Source: Agapanthus africanus (lineage: Eukaryota; Streptophyta; Magnoliopsida; Asparagales; Amaryllidaceae). Taken from it: DNA of 64,000 nucleotides. Position numbers and translations under genes: made by a program. The notes under the pieces are model-generated. The model did no database searches and was not told where the DNA came from. It worked only from the letters and a program-made list of their open reading frames with translations. The stretch lies in NCBI GenBank assembly GCA_030015575.1, contig CM057338.1, positions 826,266,353 to 826,330,352 on the forward strand. Reading direction: 5' to 3'. Positions 54,734-64,000 of this stretch are shown here, piece by piece. Each line of letters opens with the position of its first letter. The stretch's first letter is position 1.

Positions 54734-56857
54734 TGTAGGACTACGGTAGCGCCCCGGCCGTCTTTCCGAGGCCAAAATGTGGAAACGAAAAATTTTCTTA
54801 ACTTTTAAACCGGCACTACCGCATCCTAGAAACCCGGATCGAACCATTAACCTAATGCTAGCTAACAAGAGAAAAGGTAGAGGGCTATACCGAGCGATCC
54901 GTGTCCTTCGGTCTTTGGCCTCCACTCCGATCTCCTCGCGGAATCTCCGGTCTTCATCTCCTCGTGGAACGGGCACCACATCGTTAGCTTCTTTTACGGA
55001 CTCCCAACTCTGGACCGAGGCAACTCGGGCATGAAGTTGGCAAGTCGACGTGTCCAAGAATACTGTAGATGAAGTGTAGAATAGTTTGTATCTATTTGGG
55101 GTTGAAGTTTCCATAATAATGGAGGTGGAATGAACTTTGGAGAATGACGGTGTTCTTATTTTTCTAGCAAAGAAAATGAAATGAGATGAAAAAAAATCCT
55201 ACACCAAAAATGAATCCCTCTCCCCACTAAGAAGTAGCCGGCCCTTTCTAAAAATTGGGAGTGGGAAAATTGCAAAGGGGTGAGCACAAGAAAGGATGGT
55301 GGTAACCATAAGAAATGTGAAGATAATGAGGAATAAAGGTCACATCCATTTCTAATCTTATCTTATCTCATTAATGCAAGAAATGATCATTAGAAAAAGC
55401 AAAGATGCTATATCCATCATAATATCTCATATCACAAAAAAAACCCTCCACAAATGCTAATTTGCACATTTGCAAATTAGCCCCTCCATCAGAAAAATTC
55501 GGCCGTGAAGGAACAAAGGAAAACTGGCCGGAACGGAATGCAAACTGGCAACTTCAGAAAACTGATCCCGTAATAAATTACAGGAAAACCCCGCGACTGT
55601 ATATACATACCCGCATTTGTATTCCGACCGAACACAAATACAAAGAGACAAAATCTACACTTTGCAATACTAGGATCCGGCTTAAACCAAAGCCCGCTAG
55701 TATTATCCGTCCGATCATGATCCGTGCAATACCGCACGGATAAGATCGAACCCTGCCATATCTCCATACGGCCTCTACAGCGTTTCGCCCGAAACTTGAG
55801 AAAACGGTCTGTGGGGGACTCTAAAGACTCGTCAATACTTTGGTTGTGGATTTAACCACTAGCACGTCAGAGGTATTAGCCATACGTAACGGGCTTCCAG
55901 GTATTGACCAAAAGGGACGTCTGTAAGAGAACTCTTGCTGACACCCTACTGAGCTTGTCAGTGACACAATATCCGTACAGTCCGGTCCGTTCGTCTATAA
56001 GCATCACATGGCGGGCCTAGGGGGTTGGTAAAAGTCAGACCCCCAAAAGCGGAACAAGTCATGTCGGAGTGTAGCGCAGAACACCCTGAGATACTACTGG
56101 AGTACCTATCAGTAAATCTCCTGCCTCGACCGAGGGCTTTGTGTAATGGCTCTCCTAGACACAGCGCGACCTCACCCCCAATACCGGGAGAGACGAACCC
56201 CTGCAGATCCGCTCACTGCCTCCATGTGGCTCGGGACTGTACCCAACTAAAACCTGTTTGCACGACTCCTTTGAGCCGTGATAGGATAGTAATCAAAGTA
56301 CAGTGGGAACTCACAAGAGACAAATGACAATCTCAGGTCGATGAACTAACCTGTACACATGTCACAAGGGAACTGCTATCTGACGTCTGGTATAAGACCA
56401 ACTAGCATGTTCCCGGCGAGTCCTGTCCGGTGTACTCATAACCCAATGAGCACCTGTATACATCTTAGGTGAACCAACTGACACCAGTGGCTTGTGAGAC
56501 CGGCCACCGCCCCTCGTCGGGGTCTCGACTGTATACACTAGTCTACTCTGGAGTATCGATGCCCTGTCTCGAAAACTCCCACAACTAGGAACCTTTTAAG
56601 GATGTGCTTATAAACCCCAGCTCCCACGTATATGATCGCCATCATACTGCTGGCAGTCAAGCAAAAATCCTAAGGGCTCTATCAACGTGCAATAGTGACC
56701 TGTAAGGTCACCTAAAGCAGTACATGATGATAAAGATAAACCAGATAGCATACTATCATCTTGAGTAAGACTGTCCTACCGGTATAAGTCCTCACTCAAT
56801 CATTGCAATCACGTGCCTGTGATCCAATAAATGACTCTGAGGGCACTATCTCCAACA
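54734..56857 (-). repeat. 5' LTR of element D
   Basis: It starts TGTAGGACTACGG and ends CACTATCTCCAACA. It is 2124 bp and pairs with 47141-49261 with few differences. Confidence 0.94.
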
Positions 56858-56862
56858 CCAAC

Positions 56863-57476
56863 TACTACCTGTTTGCATGACTCCTTTGAGTGTAGTAGGG
56901 TAGTAATCTAAGTGCAGTGGGAATACACTCGAGACGAAGTAGTGTTGGCAAGTCAACAGACTAAGTTGTACTCATGCCACCTGGGAACTGCTACCTGACG
57001 ATAGGTTTAATACCAACCAGCAGTTCCCGACGAGTCCTGTCCAGTGTAACTCATAACCCAATGAGCACCTGCATACCAACTCCAGTACGACGTACTAATG
57101 GCTGTGGGACAGACCATATCCCTTGCTGGGAAGATAAGCGTATACACTAGTCTACTCCGGTATATTGATGCCCCGTCTCGATAATCCAACGACTAAGGAC
57201 CTATATAAGGATGTGCTTATAGACTATCCAGCTCCCACGAGTGTGACTGCCATCACAACATTGGTAGTCAAGTAAAGATCCTAAATGCTCTACCAATATG
57301 TATAAGCGATATGCTAAAAGAAACACATGCATATATTGAGGTAGAATCATAACAAGTAGCATACTATCATATCGAGCAAGACTGTTATTATAACTGTGAA
57401 ATATCCCAAGCATCCAATATGTAATATACAATCCAGTATGATACAATAATGTCCTCCAGGGCATATATCACTAACA
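56863..57476 (-). repeat. 3' LTR of copia element C, right part
   Basis: It continues LTR C after D: ...CCCAAC then TACTACCTGTTTGCATGACTCC, as uninterrupted in A and B. It ends at ATATATCACTAACA next to the PPT. Confidence 0.9.
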
Positions 57477-58724
57477 ATCTCCCACTTGCACTAAGGCCAT
57501 GAATTGGCATATCGCAGACCTATCATCTCGATTATCCGCTCGCACTGTGACTGAGGGATGGTCTTTATGAGTGGATCTGCAGTGTTGTTCTCTGTCTCTA
57601 ATCTCCGCACCTCGATCTCCCGGCGATCAATGATCTCTTTGATCAGTTGGAACCGCCTCAAGATGTATCTGGACTTCTGATAGGACCTTGGTTCCTTCGC
57701 CAAAGCTATAACGCCGTTGTTGTCACAATACAGCAGTATTGGATCAAAAATGGATGGGACCACCAGAAGCTCTGTCACGAACTTCCTGATCCAGACTGCT
57801 TCCTTCACGGCATCACAGGCAGCAATATACTCCACTTCCATAGTCGAGTCGACAACGGTTTCCTGTTTGGAGATTTTCCAAACAACCGCCCCTCCATTGA
57901 GGGTAAAGACATGACCCAACATGAACTTTGAGCCATCGTTATCAATCTGGAAGCTGGAGTCGGCGAAGGCCTCGATCTGGAGGTCTTCCCCGCTGTACAC
58001 CAAAAACATCTCCATAGTTCTTCTCAGATACTTAAGAATGTTCTTCACTGCTATCCAGTGCTTCTCCCCTGGGTTTGAGTGATATCGGCTTACAACGCTC
58101 AGGGTGTATACTACATCTGGTCTGGTACACAATATCGCATACATTATAGGGCCTACCACTGAAGCGTAAAGTATAGTAGACATCCGAGCCCTTTCCAAAT
58201 CAGTCTTAGGAGACATCTCTTTGGAGAGGGTGATTCTGTGACAAGCCGGTTGATTACCACGATTAGAATCTTCTATTCTGAATCGTTTCAGTATGATGTC
58301 GATGTACCTTGACTGTGAGAGTCCCAACATCCGTTTAAATCTATCACAATAGATCTGGATCCCCAGAATGTAGGAGGCATCACCCAGGTCCTTCATGGAG
58401 AACTTCTATGACAAGAATCTCTTGACTGATTGTAGCATAGGAATGTCATTTCCTATCAAGAGAATGTAATCCACGTACAGAATGAGTAATACCACACTCT
58501 ACAATTTTACTATATATGCATGGTTCATCTGGATTTTTGATAAAGTCGAATTCCATGACCGTCTCATCAAAACAGATGTTCCAACTCCGCGATACCTGCT
58601 TTAGTCCATAAATGGACTTAAGCAACTTGCACACTTTCCCGCTGCTCCCACTCTGAATGAAACCCTCCGGCTGATCCATATAGACGCACTCTTCTAAATT
58701 TCCATTCAGAAAAGCGGTCTTTAC
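57477..58724 (-). pseudogene. copia pol (RT-RNase H) of element C, cut by B
   Basis: The PPT and then the pol end (ADPLIKT, near 57565) lead into RNase H and RT on the minus strand. A 301-codon frame (57491-58396) covers the RT end and RNase H (EAFADSSFQ, MEVEYIA, YCDNNGVIAL). A short upstream frame (58446-58679) covers [11 protein letters not shown] to NPDEPCIYSK. Between them, stops and indels disrupt the YVDD zone (58396-58500). Homology breaks at 58724 inside the [10 protein letters not shown] motif, where B is inserted. Confidence 0.92.
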
Positions 58725-60761
58725 TGTAAGTCCACGTTGCTCATCCCGGTGCTTGCGGGGAGGCGGAAAACGGAATAAAAATCGGATTTTTATGAACTAA
58801 GGCAACATGGACTAGAGCTAGAAGGATCTTTGCTAAACAAAAACTTGCTAAAGCTAACTAGTAACTAGCTAAGTGCTAGAAAGGTTATACCTTGGGCTTT
58901 AAGTCCTTCTCTCCTTGCTCCTTGGAGTAGTGGAAAGAGGTCACCTTGGTCTTCTTCTCATGTCCAAGAAAGATCCACCCGAAAGCCTCAACCTTTGGCT
59001 TCAACTCCAAGCTAGAAGTAACTAGGGTGCAAGAAGTGCTAGTCCTTGAACCCTAGATGAGAGTAAAGATGATCAAGAGAGGGTTTTTCTTAAGCTCAAG
59101 TGTTTCTCAACACATAAGAGGGAGAGAGCTTGAGGGAGAGGAAGAACAAGAGAGAGAAAAGATATGATAGAATGAGAATAATGTGAACCATTCTCTCCAA
59201 TATGTGTATATTATTTTAATTAAATAATTAGCTAGATAATTGTCATGGTTAATCATGACATGACCATTATCATTTTAATTTGCAAGGATCAAGAAGCATC
59301 TTCCAAAAGAAATGATGATGGTCAAAGTGTCAACAAAGGTCAACAAGTCAAGATAGGTCAAATGGTCAACAACCATAACCATGCATAATTATTAAACTAA
59401 TATTAATTAACAATAATACACACATAAGAATTAGGGTTAATAAAATGACAATAGTCATTAACCCTAATCAAAGTCCTCTCCCTCAGTCTCAAGCAACTGT
59501 GCATACGCACCCGTATTTGTGATCCGAGGAACACGAATACTAAGAGAAAAAAAAAAACCAATCCCAAATCTATACTAGGATCTGGCTTAAACCAAAGCCC
59601 GCTAGTATAAGCTGTCCGGACAGCAAACGTGCACAAGTGCGCGGATGTGAACGAACCCTGTCGCAAAACCATGCGACCTCTACTCATTTTGCCTAAAGGC
59701 GAATAGCTCTCTGTGTGGGACTCTAAAGACTCGACACTACGCTGGCAGTGGGTTTAACCACAGACCGCAAGCGGCACTAGCTGTACATAACGGTCCCCAG
59801 GTAGATGTCAATAAGAAGACTGACGAGGTGAACCCCATCCGAACTCCTACTGAGCCTGTATGTGACAATCTCCGTACAGTCCGGTCTGTTCGTCTGATAC
59901 ATCGCATGGCGGGCCTAGGGGGGCAGTGAACGTCAGTCCCCTAATAGCGGTACAAGTCATGTCGGAGTGTAGCCCAGAACACCCTGAGATAACACTGGAA
60001 ACCTACCAGTATATCCCGCTTGCCCTGGCCAGGGACTACTCGTGTAATGGCTCTCCTAGACACAGCGTGATGTCAACCCCCAATACCGGGAGAGACGAAT
60101 CCTGTCTAACCGTCACTGCCTCCAAGTGCTTCGGGACTGCACCCAAAAACTACCTGTTTGCACGACTCCTTTGAGCCATGGTAGGGTAGCAATCAAAGTG
60201 CAGTGGGAACACACTCGAGGCGAAGTGACAGTGTCAAGTCAGCGGACTAAGCTGTACTCATGTCACCTGGAAACTGATAACTGACGATAGGTATAATACC
60301 AACCAACAGTTCCAGACGAGTCATGTCCAGTGTACTCGTAACCCAACGAGCACCCGCATACTATCTCAAGTACGACGTACTGACGGCTGTGGGACAGACC
60401 GTCTCCCACACTGGGATGAGAAGCGCATACCCTAGTCTACTCCGGAGTATCGATGCCCTGTCTCGATAGTCGAACGACTAGGGACCAGTATAAGGATGTG
60501 CTTATAGATCACCCAGCTCCCACGAGTGTGAGCGCCATCACAACGCTGGTAATCAAGCAAAGATCCTAAGGGCTCTACTAATATGTATATCAGCGATATG
60601 CTAAAAGAAACACATGCATATATTAAAGCAGAGACAAACCAAGTAGCATACTACCATTTCGAGCAAGATTGTATATACAACTGTGAATATCCCAAGCTTC
60701 CATCAAGTAATATAAAAACTAGTATGATACAGTAATGGTCTCTAGGGCATATACACTAACA
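58725..60761 (-). repeat. 3' LTR of element B
   Basis: It starts TGTAAGTCCACG and ends ATATACACTAACA. It is 2037 bp and aligns with the LTRs of A throughout, with more differences than exist between the two LTRs of A. Confidence 0.93.
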
Positions 60762-60775
60762 ATCTCCCACTTGCA

Positions 60776-62335
60776 CTAAGGCCATGTACTGGCGTATCGA
60801 AGACCTATCATCTCGATCAGCCGCTCGAACTGAGTCTGGGGCAAGGCCTTGGTGAATGGATCTGCAGTGTTGTCCTCTGATGCAACTCTCCGGACCTCGA
60901 TCTCCTGGCGATCTACGATCTCCCTGATCAGGTGATACCGCCTTAAGATGTGTCTGGATTTCTGATGGGACCTGGGTTCCTTCGCTAAAGCTATAGCCCC
61001 GTTGTTGTCGCAATACAGAGGTATTGGGTCAACAATGGACGGAACCACCTGAAGTTCTCTCAAGAACTTCCTCATCCAGACAGCTTCTTTTGCGGCATCA
61101 GATGCAGCGATGTATTCCGCTTCCATAGTCGAGTCAGCAACGGTTTCCTGTTTGGAGCTCTTCCAACACACCGCCCCTCCATTGAGGGTAAAGACAAAAC
61201 CCGACATGGACTTGGAATCATCCTTGTCACTCTGGAAGCTGGAGTCAGCAAAGGCCTCAATCTGCAGGTCTTTTCCGCCATACACCAAGAACATCTCCTT
61301 AGTCCTTCTCAGGTACTTGAGAATGTTCTTTACTGCTATCCAATGTTTCTCCCCAGGGTTTGACTGATACCTGCTTACCACACTCAGTGCATAAGCCACA
61401 TCCGGTCTGGTACACAACATCGCATACATTATAGAGCCTACCGCAGAAGCGTAGGGTATAATAGACATGCGATCCCTCTCCAAATCAGTCTTGGGAGACA
61501 TCTCTTTGGAGAGAGTGATCCCGTGACAAGCCGGTAGATTACCGCGCTTGGAATCTTCCATACTGAATCTCTTCAGTATGGTGTCGATGTACCTGGACTG
61601 CGAAAGTCCTAATATCCTCTTGGATCTGTCACGGTAGATCCGGATACCCAGAATGTATGAGGCATCACCCAGGTCTTTCATGGAGAACCTGTGTGACAAG
61701 AACCCCTTGACAGATTGTAGCATAGGAATGTCATTTCCTATTAAGAGAATGTCATCCACGTATAAAACGAGGAATACAACAGTTCTCGCTACAAATCTAC
61801 AATAGATGCATGGTTCATCTGGATTTTTGATAAAGCCAAATTCCTTGACCGTCTCATCAAAACAGATGTTCCAACTCCGCGATGCCTGCTTTAGTCCATA
61901 AATGGACTTAAGCAGCTTGCACACCTTTCCGCTGCTCCCACTCTGAATGAAACCCTCTGGCTGATCCATATAGACAGACTCCTCTAAATGTCCATTTAGA
62001 AAAGCTGTCTTTACGTCCATCTGCCAAATCTCATAATCGTGGAAGGCAGCAATGGCAAGAAGGATCCGAATGGATTTCAGCATAGCTACTGGAGAAAAAG
62101 TTTCGTCATAGTCCAAACCAGGTCGCTGACGAAAACCCTTTGCTACCAGTCTAGCTTTATAGGTCTCAACCTGTCCATCTACACCAATCTTCCGTTTGAA
62201 GATCCACTTGCATCCTACGGGTTTTACCCCATCTGGAGCAATGTCCAACGTCCATACTTTGTTGGTGTACATGGACTCCATTTCGGTCCGCATTGCATCC
62301 AGCCATTTTACCGAGTCGACGCTCTGAATGGCTTG
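60776..62335 (-). CDS. copia reverse transcriptase-RNase H block of element B
   Basis: The frame is open from just after a TAG (62336-62338) to the stop at 60776. The first Met is at 62293 (MRTEMESMYTNKVW), but it lies inside the polyprotein and is not a natural start. RT has [21 protein letters not shown] and YVDD at 178-181 counted from that Met. RNase H has AFADSSFQ, STMEAEYIA and YCDNNGAIAL, all intact. The end motif is ADPFTKA. Of all copies this is the one with the fewest changes in catalytic motifs. It cannot be made as part of the polyprotein because of the nonsense codon upstream. Confidence 0.92.
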   Translation of the reverse strand, partial: QAIQSVDSVKWLDAMRTEMESMYTNKVWTLDIAPDGVKPVGCKWIFKRKIGVDGQVETYKARLVAKGFRQRPGLDYDETFSPVAMLKSIRILLAIAAFHDYEIWQMDVKTAFLNGHLEESVYMDQPEGFIQSGSSGKVCKLLKSIYGLKQASRSWNICFDETVKEFGFIKNPDEPCIYCRFVARTVVFLVLYVDDILLIGNDIPMLQSVKGFLSHRFSMKDLGDASYILGIRIYRDRSKRILGLSQSRYIDTILKRFSMEDSKRGNLPACHGITLSKEMSPKTDLERDRMSIIPYASAVGSIMYAMLCTRPDVAYALSVVSRYQSNPGEKHWIAVKNILKYLRRTKEMFLVYGGKDLQIEAFADSSFQSDKDDSKSMSGFVFTLNGGAVCWKSSKQETVADSTMEAEYIAASDAAKEAVWMRKFLRELQVVPSIVDPIPLYCDNNGAIALAKEPRSHQKSRHILRRYHLIREIVDRQEIEVRRVASEDNTADPFTKALPQTQFERLIEMIGLRYASTWP

Positions 62336-63817
62336 CTAGAAGCTAGTAGGCTCATCAAAGTCTATGATGCAATCCTCTCTATCCCCGTCAATGAGAAAAC
62401 CGTAGTATCTCTCGGGCGGATGAGACTGCCTACTACTCCTACGGAGTGGCGTGGGAATGTCCTGATCTTTCGAACCCTCTGGTTCAACCAAGCTTTCAGT
62501 AATAGCTCGTGGTTCTGGAATTTCTTCCAGTTCTATTGCGCTCCCACTTAATTCTTTTTCTATGAACTGGTGTTCTAGAAAGTGGGCATGGCGAGAAACA
62601 AGGACTTTTTGTTCCTCTTCGCAATAGAAGTAACATCCCTTGGAGCTCTTTGGATATCCCACAAACTTGCACTGTACTGAACGTGCCTCGAGCTTGTCCG
62701 CATGCTGCTTTTTTACAAAAGCTGGACATCCCCATGTCTTAATGTGATTAAGATAGGGTCTCTTCCCACACCACATCTGATATGGTGTAGTAGGCACAGT
62801 CTTAGTTGGAACTCGGTTCAAAAGGTATGCAGCTGATTCTAGCGCATATCCCCAAAACGATCGCTGCAACTCGGCGTTACTCATCATGGACCGTACCATA
62901 TCCAATAGGGTTCGGTTCCGTCTCTCCAATACACCGTTATGTTGCAGAGTGTATGGAGGAGTAAGCTGAGAGAGAATTCCATTCTCTTTTAAGTAACCCA
63001 GGAACTCGGCACTCAAGTATTCACCACCTCGATCAGATCTTAGTGCCTTGATACTTTTGCCTGTTTGTTTTTCTACTTCATTCTTATATTCCTGGAATTT
63101 TTCAAAAGCCTCGGATTTATGTTTCATTAAGAAGACATAACCGTACCTTGAAAAGTCATCCGTAAAAGTAATGAAGTAAGAATAACCGCTTCGTGCATGT
63201 GTAGACATTGGACCGCACACGTCGCTGTGTACGAGTCCTAAGAGCTCGCTCGCTCTTACTCCGTGTCCAGTGAACGGAGTCTTTGTCATCTTTCCTTTGA
63301 GACAGGATTGACAAGTTGCATACGATTGATATTCGAACGGATCCAAATATCCTTCTGTATGTAACTTAGTCAACCTTCTCTCATTGATGTGACCCAATCT
63401 ACAATGCCATAAGAAAGTTTTATTGATTTCTGGAGACTTTCTTTTGTGTGTATTCTGGACATTGAAAATCTGTGGTTGGTTTAACACGTATATACCGTTG
63501 TTCAATGTACCTGACCCAATCAAAACTTGATTAAGGTGAATGTTCACTACATTACTTACAAATGCAAATTCATAACCTTCTTTAGATAATAAAGATACAG
63601 AAATGATATTACAGGATGCATTTGGTACATAATAACAACTACGCAAAACCAAAAAATGTCCATCTGACAATCCCAGGTGATAGTCCCCCACGGCCTCAGC
63701 ATCCATGCTAGCACCGTTTGCAACTCTGAGGGTCATGTCACCTGCCTTCAAAACTCTACGCTTTCTCAACGCCTGCAAAGAATTACAGATATGAGATCCT
63801 GATCCGGTATCCAATAC
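62336..63817 (-). pseudogene. copia protease-integrase block of element B
   Basis: The frame is open between two nonsense codons: TAG at 63818-63820 replacing the Trp before the protease DTG, and TAG at 62336-62338 replacing a Gln. In order it contains DTGSGSHI, the pre-integrase HCRLGHIN and CQSCLKGK zinc residues, and the integrase core with HSDVCGP, FTDDFSRYGY and HNGVLERRNRTL (D, D, E). The linker LRRSSRQSHPPERYYGF follows. The frame is continuous through the point where A has its 4-base deletion. The two stops are G-to-A or C-to-T changes. Confidence 0.92.
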
Positions 63818-63820
63818 CTA

Positions 63821-64000
63821 GGATGTAGAGTTTATTGATAGACAGTTTTCAATAACATACACACCTGAAGCTGAAGCCGCAACTCGCTTCAAATCCTGTG
63901 TTCTGGCCTTCCAAGCCTTGCAATCCTGTTTCCAGTGACCACTTTTGTGACAATAGAAGCATTCTTCCTTCCCCACCAGCTTTCCCGCTACCTTTGTTGC
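63821..64000 (-). pseudogene. copia gag C-terminal part of element B (truncated by window end)
   Basis: The minus strand encodes a canonical zinc knuckle (CFYCHKSGHWKQDC, near 63919-63961) followed by SASGVYVIENCLSINSTS, directly upstream of the protease. The remainder of gag, the leader and the 5' LTR lie outside the window. Confidence 0.9.

Larger units (their letters stand above)
47141..56857 (-). mobile_element. Ty1/copia retrotransposon D, complete in outline, minus strand
   Basis: Its LTRs are 47141-49261 and 54734-56857. The TSD CCAAC (47136-47140 and 56858-56862) is perfect. PBS and PPT are present. The length is 9717 bp. It is inserted in the 3' LTR of element C. The LTRs differ only by scattered changes, yet gag and pol are far more decayed than in A or B (see findings). 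Confidence 0.94.
58725..64000 (-). mobile_element. Ty1/copia retrotransposon B, minus strand, runs out of the window
   Basis: The 3' LTR is 58725-60761. PPT, RNase H, RT, integrase, protease and the end of gag follow up to the window edge. It is inserted in the pol of C. The expected TSD is TTTAC (58720-58724), with C's pol resuming after B outside the window. B is the closest relative of A here. Confidence 0.93.

Noticed and set aside
62039-62551. Plus-strand frame of 170 codons
   Set aside because: It is antisense to pol of element B. Antisense frames at the same place in A and H are similar only because the pol sense strand is conserved.

Overview
The window is repeat-dense nuclear DNA from a seed plant. 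It is built almost entirely of long-terminal-repeat (LTR) retrotransposons inserted into one another. I see no host protein-coding gene, tRNA, rRNA or CRISPR array. The plant assignment rests on Ty1/copia elements with an initiator-Met-tRNA primer site (TGGTATCA.AGCC) and TNT1-94-like polyproteins, and on an Athila-type Ty3/gypsy gag with an Asp-tRNA primer site. The species cannot be named from the sequence.

The layout was worked out from LTR ends and 5-bp target-site duplications (TSDs). LEFT NEST: a minus-strand copia LTR 'L' (8373-8544 plus 35292-35387) is split by plus-strand copia element H (8545-35291, TSD ATACT). H's gag is split by J (13234-29950, TSD TGGGG), a non-coding, probable giant gypsy LTR. 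J in turn holds the nearly complete minus-strand copia element A (13478-23599, TSD GGCAG) and solo LTR K (24590-26833, TSD CATTC). Upstream, decayed copia G (1-6476) appears to lie inside an oppositely oriented LTR P (6477-8372), which abuts L.

MIDDLE: a fragment of an old gypsy reverse-transcriptase region M (35388-35448 plus 43997-44180) is split by N (35449-43996, TSD CCAAC). N is a very young Athila-like element whose two 1285-bp LTRs look identical. It encodes gag and protease but no catalytic reverse transcriptase, RNase H or integrase.

RIGHT NEST: copia remnants Q/E (44181-45737) are interrupted by copia C (from 45738). C's 3' LTR holds copia D (47141-56857, TSD CCAAC), and C's pol is interrupted at 58725 by copia B, which runs out of the window.

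The best-preserved proteins are A gag-PR-IN and IN-RT-RNase H (separated by a frameshift), N gag-protease, and B IN and RT-RNase H blocks separated by nonsense codons. The most unusual signal is a pair of 16-bp GC palindromes of the form CCGCGGAACCGCGG / CCGCGGTTCCGCGG. Their centres are exactly 31 bp apart. The pair occurs in the 5' leaders of three copia elements (A, D, H) and also in the LTRs and leader of the unrelated gypsy element N.
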